From: Krasilnikoviella flava
GTDB lineage: Bacteria; Actinomycetota; Actinomycetes; Actinomycetales; Cellulomonadaceae
Assembly: GCF_900167525.1 (NCBI RefSeq)
Contig: NZ_FUZQ01000006.1
Coordinates: forward strand, 186,001-250,000
DNA length: 64,000 nucleotides
Reading direction: 5' to 3'
The notes below the pieces were generated by a model, which saw nothing but the letters and a program-made list of their open reading frames with translations, had not been told where the DNA came from and made no database searches. Shown piece after piece: positions 1-8,342 of the stretch. Numbering within the stretch: the stretch's first letter is position 1; the number at the start of each line of letters is the position of its first letter. The translations under genes were made by a program, and so were the position numbers.

Positions 1-1440
1 GAGCTGGTCGGCCGTGGGCAGCTCGATCGGGTACTTGCCCGTGAAGCAGGCGGCGCACAGCTGGGACGCCGGCTGCTCGGTGGCGGCGATCATGCCCTCG
101 GTCGAGATGTAGCCGAGAGAGTCGGCGCCCAGGGACTGTCCGATCTCGTCCGGCGTGAGGCCGTTGGCGATGAGCTCCGCGCGCGACGCGAAGTCGATGC
201 CGTAGAAGCACGGCCACTTCACGGGCGGCGACGAGATCCGCACGTGCACCTCCGCCGCCCCCGCCTCGCGGAGCATCCGGATGAGGGCACGCTGCGTGTT
301 GCCGCGCACGATCGAGTCGTCGACGACGACGAGGCGCTTGCCGCGGATCACTTCCCTGAGCGGGTTGAGCTTGAGGCGGATGCCGAGCTGGCGCAGCGTG
401 TCGGACGGCTGGATGAACGTGCGGCCCACGTAGGCGTTCTTGGTGAGCCCCTGCCCGAACGGGATCCCCGACTCGGCGGCGTACCCGACGGCCGCCGGTG
501 TGCCGGACTCCGGCGTCGGGATGACGAGGTCCGCGTCCACCGGGTGCTCCCGCGCGAGCGTGCGCCCCATCTCGACGCGCGACGCGTGCACGGAGCGCCC
601 GTTGATCGTGTTGTCCGGGCGGGCGAGGTACACGTACTCGAAGACGCAGCCCGCACGCTCCGGCTCGGCGAACTTCTCCGAGCGCAGCCCGTCCGCGTCG
701 ATCGTGAGGAGCTCGCCCGGCTCCACGTCGCGCACGTACGACGCGCCGACGATGTCCAGAGCGGGTGTCTCGGACGCGACCACCCAGCCGCGCTGCAGAC
801 GGCCCAGCACCAGCGGGCGCACGCCCTGCGGGTCGCGCGCCGCGTAGAGCGTGCCCTCGTCCATGAAGACGAGCGAGAACGCGCCGCGCAGCCGGGGCAG
901 CACCTCGAGCGCCGTCTGGGCGAGGGTGTGGTCGGCGTCGCCCGCGAGGAGCGCGGTGATGAGCGCTGTGTCGGTGGTGTTGCCGCGCGCGAGCTCGCCG
1001 CGGCGCTGCGCGCCGTAGCGCTCGGCCACGAGGTTCACGAGCTCGGCGGAGTTGGTGAGGTTGCCGTTGTGCCCGAGGGCGACGGTGCCGCCCGCGGTCG
1101 CGCCGAGGGTCGGCTGGGCGTTCTCCCAGGTGACCCCGCCGGTGGTGGAGTAGCGGCAGTGGCCGACCGCGAGGTGGCCGGTGAGGGCGTCGAGCGCCGT
1201 CTCGTCGAAGACCTGGGACACGAGGCCCATGTCCTTGTAGACGAGGATCTGCTCACCGTTGCTGGTGGCGATGCCGGCGGACTCCTGTCCGCGGTGCTGC
1301 AGGGCGTACAGGCCGAAGTAGGCGAGCTTCGCGACCTCCTCGCCGGGGGCCCAGACCCCGAAGACGCCGCAGGCGTCCTGGGGGCCCTTCTCGCCGGGCA
1401 TGAGGTCATGGTTCAGGCTGCCGTCAGGGCGCAAGGGCAT
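1..1440 (-). CDS. purF: Amidophosphoribosyltransferase PurF (3' end outside window)
   Basis: First committed enzyme of de novo purine synthesis: it transfers glutamine amide nitrogen to PRPP to give phosphoribosylamine. 480 codons are visible from the ATG at 1440, and the C-terminus runs off the left edge. An N-terminal Ntn-hydrolase (glutaminase) domain follows a short propeptide. The segment DACGVFGVW places the expected nucleophile at Cys24, exposed after propeptide cleavage. The PRPP-binding signature VVVDDSIVRG lies near residues 370-379. Cysteines in KWPCFYG and LCAACFTGKYP fit the Bacillus-type Fe-S PurF. A second ATG at 1401 would give a shorter propeptide, and neither start has a strong ribosome site. 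A sterol-carrier-like gene lies a few kb upstream, as beside mycobacterial purF. Confidence 0.95.
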   Translation of the reverse strand, partial: MPLRPDGSLNHDLMPGEKGPQDACGVFGVWAPGEEVAKLAYFGLYALQHRGQESAGIATSNGEQILVYKDMGLVSQVFDETALDALTGHLAVGHCRYSTTGGVTWENAQPTLGATAGGTVALGHNGNLTNSAELVNLVAERYGAQRRGELARGNTTDTALITALLAGDADHTLAQTALEVLPRLRGAFSLVFMDEGTLYAARDPQGVRPLVLGRLQRGWVVASETPALDIVGASYVRDVEPGELLTIDADGLRSEKFAEPERAGCVFEYVYLARPDNTINGRSVHASRVEMGRTLAREHPVDADLVIPTPESGTPAAVGYAAESGIPFGQGLTKNAYVGRTFIQPSDTLRQLGIRLKLNPLREVIRGKRLVVVDDSIVRGNTQRALIRMLREAGAAEVHVRISSPPVKWPCFYGIDFASRAELIANGLTPDEIGQSLGADSLGYISTEGMIAATEQPASQLCAACFTGKYPIELPTADQL

Positions 1441-1488
1441 GTGCCGAGTATCCCACAGGGCCCCGGTGCCTCGACCGGGGCGGTCACG

Positions 1489-1908
1489 TCAGCGGCGGCG
1501 CAGGCTGCGCCGGTCGGAGATCACCGCGATCAGGCCCGCGACGCCCAGGCCGACGGCGATGCCGCCAAGGATGGTGACCGACACGTACACGCCCGGCTTC
1601 ATCAGGGCCCCGGCCGAGTCGGTCGCGTCGATGAGCCAGGTGGAGAAGATGAGCCCGACGACGGCACCCACCAGCGCTCCCACCCACAGGAAGACCGGGT
1701 ACTTGGGGGCGCGGCGCACGCGGTCGGGGTCGACCAGCAGCGTGACGTCCTGCGGCTCGTCCTCGTCCGCGGCGGCCGCCCGGGGCGCCTCGGGCTTCGA
1801 GCCCGACGCGCCGTCCGGCGCCGGCGTCTCCTGCGGGTCGTCGGCGGGCGCGGTGCCGGGCGTGTCCGGGCCGTCGTTCACGGGGCCGTCGGGGGTCGAG
1901 CTGCTCAC
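1489..1908 (-). CDS. Small two-helix membrane protein, unknown function
   Basis: 139 residues from a GTG start. The first 65 residues are acidic and rich in Pro, Ala, Asp and Glu, which suggests a disordered cytoplasmic tail. Two hydrophobic segments follow, about residues 69-92 (from YPVFLWVGALVG) and 106-130 (from VYVSVTILGG), then a short basic end RRSLRRR. It lies 48 bp upstream of purF on the same strand, so the two may be co-transcribed. No enzymatic motif is visible. Function is not recognised; the family looks like a conserved actinobacterial membrane protein. Confidence 0.75.
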   Translation of the reverse strand: MSSSTPDGPVNDGPDTPGTAPADDPQETPAPDGASGSKPEAPRAAAADEDEPQDVTLLVDPDRVRRAPKYPVFLWVGALVGAVVGLIFSTWLIDATDSAGALMKPGVYVSVTILGGIAVGLGVAGLIAVISDRRSLRRR

Positions 1909-2007
1909 CCCACGAGCCTAAGTCACGCGGAAGGCCCCGCGGTCATCGGCGTCGGGCCGGCCGGGGCCCACCAGCGGTGGTCCCGACCGGCCCGTCCTCC
2001 GACCGGC

Positions 2008-4818
2008 TCAGGCGGCGCCGAGGTCCTTCCAGGGACCCCACCGCGTCGTGCCGGGCTCGTCGTGCCGGGAGTACCACTGCGCCTGCCAGCGGTGCCCGTC
2101 GTGGACGACGACGTCGCCCTTGCCGTAGACCCAGGTCCCGGTCCATGCCGGGAACGTCCCCGCGGACGTCACGACGGGCGCGCCGACCTCGGCCCACGGC
2201 CCGTACGCCGACGCCCCGGGGCGGTCGCCGCGCGACCACCACAGCGCCTCGAACAGCCTGCCCTCGAAGGACACGCGATCGCCCTTGCCGTAGGTGGCCT
2301 TCGCGCCCCATGCGGGGGCGGACGGCGCGAGGTCGAGCCCGACGAGGATCGGGTCGTGGTCCGACGACCGGAACGGCGACTCGTCGTAGAGGATCGTCGC
2401 GTTGTAGTTGTACCGGCTGTACTCGCCCGCCACCGGCTCGTACGCGTTGACGTTCCAGATGTCCGTGCCGGTCACCCGGTCGATCAGCCCCGACGAGGCG
2501 AGCGCGTGGTCGAGCGAGCCGACCGCGCCGTCGAACGCGTAGGTGTACTCCCCGGTGGTCGGCCCGAGGTCCGTGTAGCCCGCATCCGTGAGCACGACGA
2601 CCGGGTCCTCCTGCTCGTAGGAGTTGAGGTCGCCCACGAGCAGCACGGCGTCCGTGCCGGCGTCGGCGGCGACGTCGTCCGCGAACGAGACCAGCGCGGT
2701 CGCCTGCCGCACGCGCGACTCGTTGGACGCGCCCTGGCCGTCGCCGGTGTCCTCGTCCCCCGGCCACGGGCCGGCCGACCCCTTGGACTTGAAGTGGTTG
2801 GTGACCACCACGACGTCGTCGCCCGGGTCGGCGTCCACCCCACCGGCCGGCTGGAACACCTGCGCGAGCGGCTGGCGAGCGTTGCCGAACGCCTCCGGGT
2901 CGTCGAGGATCCGCGACGACCCGACCGGCTCGGCGCCGGCCGTGCGGTAGACGAACGCGGTGCGGATCACGTCCTCGCTTCCCGGCAGGTCCGCCGGCGA
3001 CGCGACGAACGCCCAGGTGCCCGCGCCGTCGTGCGCGTTCAGCGCGTCGACCAGGTCGGACAGCGCCTGGTCCCGGTCCTTGCCGAACGCCGCGGAGTTC
3101 TCGATCTCCTCGAGCCCGACGACGTCGGCCCCGAGGGCGGAGATCGCGGCGACGATCTTGGTCTGCTGACGCTCGAGGTCCTCGGCCTCGGCGGCGCCGC
3201 GGGCGTCGCACCCGTCGCGCACCGTCACCGGGTCCCCGGCGCGGTCGGTGTAGTACCGGCAGCCGGTGAGCTGGTCGCCGGTGGTGGTGAAGTAGTTGAG
3301 CACGTTGAACGTGCCCACCTGCAGCGTGCCCCCGACCTCCTCGGGCGCGGCCTCGCGCGTGTCCTCGAACACGGCGGGCTGCACGGCGTCGGCGACGTCG
3401 GGCGTCAGCCGGTGCTGGGGCTGCAGGCCCCACGCGTCGAAGCGGTAGTCGAGGACGACCGGACGCGTGAAGGTCACCGCGGCACCGACCCGGACGGGGT
3501 CGCCGCCGGTCAGCCACGGCAGCGGCTGGGACGAGTTCGCGGCCGAGCCGTAGTTCGTCGACGCGCCGTCGTCCAGCAGCACGGCGCGGGCCGCGTTGTC
3601 CTCGGCCTGCTCCTTCGCCTCGACCGAGCCCGGCCGACCGACCGACGTCGGCTGGACCAGGGGCGATCCGCCGGCGGCCAGCCCGATCGTGGCGTAGAAG
3701 TTCGTGTCGTAGTTGTCGGTGACGGTGAAGTCGCCCTGGGGGGCCAGCAGCACGCCCTCGAGGGCCTCCCGCTCGGCGTCCGTCGCGGGCCAGGTCGTGG
3801 CCAGCGGCTCGACCGACCCGGGCTCGTCGAGCACGGCCCACGTGTCGGCGGTGACCTCGGTGAGCCCTTCGTGCTCGCTGACCTCGCCGGTGACCTCGAC
3901 GTGGTCGCCGACCTCGAGCTCGGCGGCCGCGGCCCGGGAGTAGACGAAGACGGCGTCCGAGGCACCGGGCGTCGCGTCGTCGGCGGGGTCGCCGCCGGTG
4001 CCGGCGGTCTGCAGGTAGAGACCGTCGAAGCCGCCCGTCGGATAGGTGGCGGTCACGACGCCGGTGGTCGTCACGGCCTTCCCCACCAGCGGGGACGTCG
4101 CGCCGGTGCCCTGGATCTCCGCGATCGTCGCGTCCTCGGCGGGCCCGGGGTCCGTGCCGGGGTCGGTGCCGCTCGCCGTCGGCGTCGGCGTGCCGGCGGC
4201 GAAGTCCGCGGCGTTGTCGGCGGAGTGCGCGTGGTCGCGGCGCGCGACCGACGTCGCGTTGGTGGTGGCGGGCGCCGGCCCGGAGCCCGCGAAGGCGTTG
4301 GCGGAGACGCCCCAGCCCACGAGGTCGACGACGGCCTCGGCCGCCGCGCAGTCGGCCCCCGCGCAGGCGAGCCGGTCGGTCGAGCGGACCAGCGCGACCT
4401 TGGCCCCGGTGCCGGACATCGCGATGGTCCCGGTGACGTCGGGGGCCGGCAGCGCGGGCAGCGACGTGTTGCTGCCGGTGGCCTCCGCGACCAGGAACGC
4501 ACCGCCCGCGGGGATCTCGCCCGACAGGTTCGTCTGCGCCCCGTTGGCCCAGGTGCCGGTGGCGGACGCGTACTGCACCGACCAGCCCTCGAGGGACACC
4601 GGCTGGTCCGTCGGGTTGTGCAGCTCGACGAAGTCCTGGTTGAACGCGGCGCCGCTGTTGCCGCCGCCTCCGTACATCTCGTCGATGACGACGGGTGCAC
4701 CGGGCGAGACGGCGGCCGACGCCGGGGCGGCGAGGGCCGCGCCGACGGGGAGGACGAGCGCGGCAGCGGTGGCGGCCGCGAGCGGTCCTCGGTGACGGGT
4801 GGGGCGGGTAGGGCTCAC
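2008..4818 (-). CDS. Secreted ExeM/NucH-type endonuclease with lamin-tail domain and two chitin-binding modules
   Basis: 936 residues from a GTG start with AAGGAG just upstream. Residues 1-35 form a Sec signal peptide ending in an Ala-rich cleavage region. A lamin-tail domain follows (about 40-165; VVIDEMYGGGGNSG, DFVELHNPTD), then an OB-like region. An endonuclease/exonuclease/phosphatase domain spans about 497-833 (VGTFNVLNYF, GLEEIENS, GDLNSY, SSDHDPILVGL), which supplies the metal and catalytic Glu, Asp, Asn and His of the DNase I fold. Two C-terminal repeats (about 838-882 and 891-933; WGAKATYGKGD, WVYGKGDVV, each ending in a GPW motif) look like CBM5/12 chitin-binding modules. Likely an extracellular DNase that also binds insoluble polysaccharide. 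Substrate preference is inferred. Confidence 0.88.
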   Translation of the reverse strand: MSPTRPTRHRGPLAAATAAALVLPVGAALAAPASAAVSPGAPVVIDEMYGGGGNSGAAFNQDFVELHNPTDQPVSLEGWSVQYASATGTWANGAQTNLSGEIPAGGAFLVAEATGSNTSLPALPAPDVTGTIAMSGTGAKVALVRSTDRLACAGADCAAAEAVVDLVGWGVSANAFAGSGPAPATTNATSVARRDHAHSADNAADFAAGTPTPTASGTDPGTDPGPAEDATIAEIQGTGATSPLVGKAVTTTGVVTATYPTGGFDGLYLQTAGTGGDPADDATPGASDAVFVYSRAAAAELEVGDHVEVTGEVSEHEGLTEVTADTWAVLDEPGSVEPLATTWPATDAEREALEGVLLAPQGDFTVTDNYDTNFYATIGLAAGGSPLVQPTSVGRPGSVEAKEQAEDNAARAVLLDDGASTNYGSAANSSQPLPWLTGGDPVRVGAAVTFTRPVVLDYRFDAWGLQPQHRLTPDVADAVQPAVFEDTREAAPEEVGGTLQVGTFNVLNYFTTTGDQLTGCRYYTDRAGDPVTVRDGCDARGAAEAEDLERQQTKIVAAISALGADVVGLEEIENSAAFGKDRDQALSDLVDALNAHDGAGTWAFVASPADLPGSEDVIRTAFVYRTAGAEPVGSSRILDDPEAFGNARQPLAQVFQPAGGVDADPGDDVVVVTNHFKSKGSAGPWPGDEDTGDGQGASNESRVRQATALVSFADDVAADAGTDAVLLVGDLNSYEQEDPVVVLTDAGYTDLGPTTGEYTYAFDGAVGSLDHALASSGLIDRVTGTDIWNVNAYEPVAGEYSRYNYNATILYDESPFRSSDHDPILVGLDLAPSAPAWGAKATYGKGDRVSFEGRLFEALWWSRGDRPGASAYGPWAEVGAPVVTSAGTFPAWTGTWVYGKGDVVVHDGHRWQAQWYSRHDEPGTTRWGPWKDLGAA

Positions 4819-4991
4819 GGTGGCTCCTTCGCGGCGGACGTGGGTGACGTCACCTCAGCAGACCCGCGTGAACCGCGGTTGAACCCCAGGTCACCGGACG
4901 TCGTCGTCCACCGACCGCGGGTGTCTGCCCGGTGCCGCCGAACGTAGCGGAACCGTGCGGTGCGCGCGCGCCGCACGCACGACCTCGCGAC

Positions 4992-5067
4992 GCGAACTAC
5001 CTCGGCGGGGTCTGGACTACCTCGCGGGGTCTGGACTACCTCGCCGGGATCCGGACTACCTCGCAGG
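4992..5067 (-). repeat. GAGGTAGT array A: four co-oriented units
   Basis: Four copies of the core ACTACCTCG on the + strand (4996, 5016, 5035, 5055), i.e. CGAGGTAGT on the minus strand, spaced 20, 19 and 20 bp. On the minus strand the first unit begins four bases after the TGA of the sterol-carrier gene (TGA CCT GCG AGG TAG), and the fourth ends upstream of the nuclease gene. Unlike arrays B and C there is no opposed half-array here. The rest of this 249-bp gap (4819-4991) shows no further structure. Confidence 0.9.
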
Positions 5068-5442
5068 TCAGGGGCGCGGGCGCGCGGCCTGGAGCGGCAG
5101 CAGCCCGGACAGGTCGGCCCGCTCACCGGAGGCGCTCACCCGCCCGGAACCGAGGGCGTCGTCCCACGTCAGGCGGCCGGTGGCGAGCGCCAGCCAGGTC
5201 TCGACGTCGGTCTCCACCACGTTGGGCGGCGTCCCCCGCGTGTGCCGCGGCCCCGCCACGGCCTGCACCGCGCCCGCAGGCGGCACCCGCACCTCCACGG
5301 AGTTGCCGGGCGCGACGTCGGCCAGCTCCTCCAGCGTGAACCGCACCGCGGTGGTCACGACGGGACGCGACGCGTCCCCGCCCAACCACGCGGCCACAGC
5401 CGCCCTCCCGGCAGCAGGATCCGTCCGTCGTCGCGCAGGCAC
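5068..5442 (-). CDS. Sterol-carrier-family (SCP2-like) protein
   Basis: 124 residues from a GTG start. The visible sequence has an N-terminal helix ([11 protein letters not shown]), a beta region [34 protein letters not shown], and a C-terminal segment [32 protein letters not shown]. Alternating basic and acidic turns followed by a [20 protein letters not shown] block are typical of the small SCP2-like proteins found near purF in actinobacteria (the mycobacterial neighbour of purF is such a gene). A hydrophobic-ligand-binding role is inferred from the family only. Repeat array A starts directly after the stop codon. Confidence 0.7.
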   Translation of the reverse strand: MPARRRTDPAAGRAAVAAWLGGDASRPVVTTAVRFTLEELADVAPGNSVEVRVPPAGAVQAVAGPRHTRGTPPNVVETDVETWLALATGRLTWDDALGSGRVSASGERADLSGLLPLQAARPRP

Positions 5443-5590
5443 GGCAGCACCCTAAGCCTCCCCACCCACAGGCCGCCGACGTCGCACCGTGGTCTCGACG
5501 AGCTCGACCGACGAGGGCGCGCGAGACGAGGGACGAGCGCGGGTCGGAGGTTCCTTCGGCCCGCGCGACCACGACCGGACGCCGCAGAAC

Positions 5591-6415
5591 CTACGAGGCC
5601 AGCTCAGCCCGCACCTCTTCCCGCAGCCGCCCATGACGGGACGGCTCCGGAGCGGCGGCGAGCAGCGACTTCGTGTACTCGTGCTGCGGGTTCAGGATGA
5701 CGTCGTCGGACGGCCCTCGCTCCACGATGTCCCCCCGGAACATCACGAGGATCTCGTCGCTGAAGTGCCGCGCGGTGGCGAGGTCGTGGGTGATGTACAG
5801 GACGCCGAGGTTCTCCTCCCGCTGCAGGCGGGCCAGGAGGTTGAGCACGCCGAGGCGGATCGACACGTCGAGCATCGACACGGGCTCGTCGGCGACGAGG
5901 AACCGCGCGCCGGGCGCGAGGGCGCGCGCGATGGCGACGCGCTGGCGCTGTCCGCCGGACATCTCGTGCGGGCGCTTGACGGCGTAGAGCTCGGGCGGGG
6001 TGAGGTTGACGCGCTCCAGCAGGTCGTGGACGGCGGGCTCGAGCCCGTCGCCGCTCGCGACGCCGTGCAGCTTGAGCGGGCGCTCCAGGTGGTGCGCCAC
6101 CGTGTGGTACGGGTTGAGCGACGCGAACGGGTCCTGGAACACCATCTGCACCTGGTGCCGGTAGCTCGACAGGGCCCGGCCGTGCCGGCCGACGGGCCGG
6201 TCGTCGAGCAGGATCTCGCCGCTGGTCGGCGTCTCGAGCTGGGAGATCATGCGGGCCACGGTGGACTTGCCGGAGCCGGACTCCCCCACAAGGGCGATCG
6301 TCCTGCCGGGCTCGAGCGTGAACGACACGTCGTTCACAGCGCGCAGGATGCCGCCGCGCGCGCCCTTGCGGACCTTGAACTCCTTGACGAGGTGGCGGAC
6401 CTCGAGGCTGGTCAT
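5591..6415 (-). CDS. Peptide/oligosaccharide ABC transporter ATPase, OppF/DppF type
   Basis: 274 residues; last gene of a five-gene operon. It shows Walker A GESGSGKS, the Q-loop region VQMVFQDPFASLNP, the signature MSGGQRQRVAIARAL, Walker B FLVADEPVSMLD and the switch His in YITHD. It hydrolyses ATP on the cytoplasmic side to drive import. Its ATG overlaps the TGA of the OppD-like gene (ATGA), so the two ATPases are translationally coupled. The usual C-terminal oligopeptide extension is short: the protein ends soon after the HEYTKSLLAAAPEPSRHG segment. The substrate cannot be read from the sequence. Confidence 0.92.
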   Translation of the reverse strand: MTSLEVRHLVKEFKVRKGARGGILRAVNDVSFTLEPGRTIALVGESGSGKSTVARMISQLETPTSGEILLDDRPVGRHGRALSSYRHQVQMVFQDPFASLNPYHTVAHHLERPLKLHGVASGDGLEPAVHDLLERVNLTPPELYAVKRPHEMSGGQRQRVAIARALAPGARFLVADEPVSMLDVSIRLGVLNLLARLQREENLGVLYITHDLATARHFSDEILVMFRGDIVERGPSDDVILNPQHEYTKSLLAAAPEPSRHGRLREEVRAELAS

Positions 6416-7338
6416 GACGCCTCCTGATCGGGGGCGTCCTGGGAGACGCCGGTGCGGACGAAGGAGCCGCGGTCGCCCGTGAGGCTCGGGAACGAGTTCA
6501 GCAGCTGGCGCGTGTACGGGTGCTGGGCCCGCGCGTAGATGGACGCGGACGTGTCGAGCTCGACGATGCGGCCGGTGCGCATGACGGCGATGCGGTCGCT
6601 GATCTCGAGCAGCAGCGGCAGGTCGTGGGTGATGAAGACGACGGCGAAGTTGAACCGCTCGCGCAGGCGCATGATCTCGCGCAGGATGCCGCGCTGGACG
6701 ACGACGTCGAGCGCCGTCGTCGGCTCGTCCATGATCATGACCTGCGGGTTGAGCGCCATCGCCATGGCGATCATGACGCGCTGTCGCATGCCGCCGGAGA
6801 GCTCGTGTGCGAAGCTGTCGAGCCGCCCCGGGTCGACGCCGACCAGCTCGAGCAGCTCGGCGGAGCGCGCGTCGCGCTCCTTCCTGCCCATCTGCGGCCG
6901 GTGGGTGGTGAGCACGTCGCCGAGCTGCTTGCGCACGCTGATCACCGGGTTCAGGGAGTTCATCGCGCCCTGGAAGACCATCGAGACCTTGTCCCAGCGG
7001 AAGGCGCGCAGCGCGTCGCCGGTCAGGGAGACGACGTCGGTGTCGGAGCCGTTCGCGTCGTGGAAGGTCACCTCGCCGGAGCGCAGGATGGCCGGCGGCT
7101 TGAGGAGCCGGTTGAGGCCGTACGCGAGCGTCGTCTTGCCGCAGCCGGACTCGCCGGCGAGGCCGAGGATCTCGCCGCGGTGCAGCGTCAGGGAGACGTC
7201 GTCCACGGCGCGGACGGGCGGGTCGACCTCGTACTCGATGGACACGTGCCGGGCGGTGAGGACCGGCTCGAGGTGGGCCACGTGCGTGGCGTGCGTCGGC
7301 GACGACAGCGGCCCGGTGGGGGTGGCGGTGGCGGTCAT
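6412..7338 (-). CDS. Peptide/oligosaccharide ABC transporter ATPase, OppD/DppD type
   Basis: 308 residues. Walker A is GESGCGKTT, the signature is ELSGGMRQRVMIAMAMA, Walker B is VMIMDEPTTALD and the switch region is VVFITHD. The C-terminal segment ARAQHPYTRQLLNSFPSL matches the oligopeptide-transporter ATP-binding extension. It pairs with the downstream OppF-like ATPase; the start overlaps the permease stop and the stop overlaps the next start, both as ATGA. The first 25 residues (TATPTGPLSSPTHATHVAHL) are a low-complexity leader before the ATPase fold begins. Confidence 0.92.
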   Translation of the reverse strand: MTATATPTGPLSSPTHATHVAHLEPVLTARHVSIEYEVDPPVRAVDDVSLTLHRGEILGLAGESGCGKTTLAYGLNRLLKPPAILRSGEVTFHDANGSDTDVVSLTGDALRAFRWDKVSMVFQGAMNSLNPVISVRKQLGDVLTTHRPQMGRKERDARSAELLELVGVDPGRLDSFAHELSGGMRQRVMIAMAMALNPQVMIMDEPTTALDVVVQRGILREIMRLRERFNFAVVFITHDLPLLLEISDRIAVMRTGRIVELDTSASIYARAQHPYTRQLLNSFPSLTGDRGSFVRTGVSQDAPDQEAS

Positions 7339-8342
7339 GCGTCGACCCTCTCCTTCGCGGCGGCGACGGTCTGAGCCGTCGCACGGCGGCCGAGCTTGTC
7401 CCTGCCGGCCTTGCGCGCCTCGCGGACGCTCTTGGCGGCGGCGGGCGCGAGGCGCAGCTTCGGGTTGACGATCTCGTCGATGGCGAAGTTCACGAGGGAC
7501 AGGCCGGTGCCGAACAGGGCGATCATCAGGCCCGGCGGCACGAACCACCACCAGGCGCCGCGGGTGAGCGCGCCGCCGCCCTGCGCCTCGTTGAGCATCG
7601 TGCCCCAGGTGATCGACCCGTTGGGCCCCAGGCCCAGGTAGGACAGGCCGGCCTCGCCGAGGATGGCGAGCACGATGGCGAACAGGAACTGCGACGCGAG
7701 CAGGGGCAGCAGGTTGGGCAGCACCTCGACCCCGATGATGCGCGCCGTCTTCTCCCCGGCGACGCGGGCCGCGGAGACGTAGTCGCGCACCCGCAGCGAC
7801 CTGGCCTGGGAGCGCAGCACGACGGCGGGCCCGGCGAAGGCGGTGACGCCGAGGATGAGCGCCACGACCCAGAGGCTGCGCACCTGCAGGTAGCTCGCGA
7901 CGACGATCATCAGCGGCAGGCCCGGGATGACGAGCATGATGCCGGTGACCAGCGACAGCACCTCGTCGGTCCAGCCGCGCAGGTACCCGGCGACGACGCC
8001 GAACAGGAGCGCGAGGACGATCGCGACGACGCCGGCCGAGACGCCGACGATCAGGGAGCCGCGTGCGCCTTCGGCGAGCTGGGCGAGCACGTCGTAGCCG
8101 AGGCTGGTGGTACCCAGCCAGTGACCGGGCTGCGGCGGCAGCAGGGCGTCGTTGCCGGAGCTGCGCGGGTCCTGCGTGACGAACGGGCCGACGATCGCGA
8201 ACAGCAGGATCGCGCCGATGAGTACGAGGCCGGCGAGGAGCTTGCCCGACATGGTGGGCATCATCTGGCGCACGCCGGACCGCTTGACCGGCGGCGTGGT
8301 GCCGGACGGCGTCGCGGGTGTGGTGGTGTCGGTATCAGTCAT
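7335..8342 (-). CDS. ABC transporter permease, OppC/DppC type
   Basis: 335 residues. A cytoplasmic N-terminus rich in Thr and Pro precedes helix one (LLAGLVLIGAILLFAIVGPFV). A periplasmic loop containing HWLGTTSLGYDVLAQLAEGAR is the hallmark region of DppC-type permeases. Further helices and the EAA-like coupling motif (ARVAGEKTARIIGVEVLPNLLPLL) follow. The C-terminus carries about 45 extra charged residues rich in Arg, Lys and Ala, longer than usual. The gene overlaps its upstream neighbour by 8 bp and its downstream neighbour by 4 bp, which indicates tight coupling. Confidence 0.9.
   Translation of the reverse strand: MTDTDTTTPATPSGTTPPVKRSGVRQMMPTMSGKLLAGLVLIGAILLFAIVGPFVTQDPRSSGNDALLPPQPGHWLGTTSLGYDVLAQLAEGARGSLIVGVSAGVVAIVLALLFGVVAGYLRGWTDEVLSLVTGIMLVIPGLPLMIVVASYLQVRSLWVVALILGVTAFAGPAVVLRSQARSLRVRDYVSAARVAGEKTARIIGVEVLPNLLPLLASQFLFAIVLAILGEAGLSYLGLGPNGSITWGTMLNEAQGGGALTRGAWWWFVPPGLMIALFGTGLSLVNFAIDEIVNPKLRLAPAAAKSVREARKAGRDKLGRRATAQTVAAAKERVDA

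Noticed and set aside
244-4947. Very long open frames on the + strand opposite the real minus-strand genes (for example 1567 codons)
   Set aside because: Typical antisense shadows in very GC-rich DNA: low-complexity Arg/Ala/Gly composition, no domains, and they cover several recognised genes on the other strand.
5492-5530. Full REP element or attachment site near GGTCTCGACGAGCTCGACC
   Set aside because: Only a partial, mismatched palindrome; no integrase, tRNA or boundary repeat nearby.
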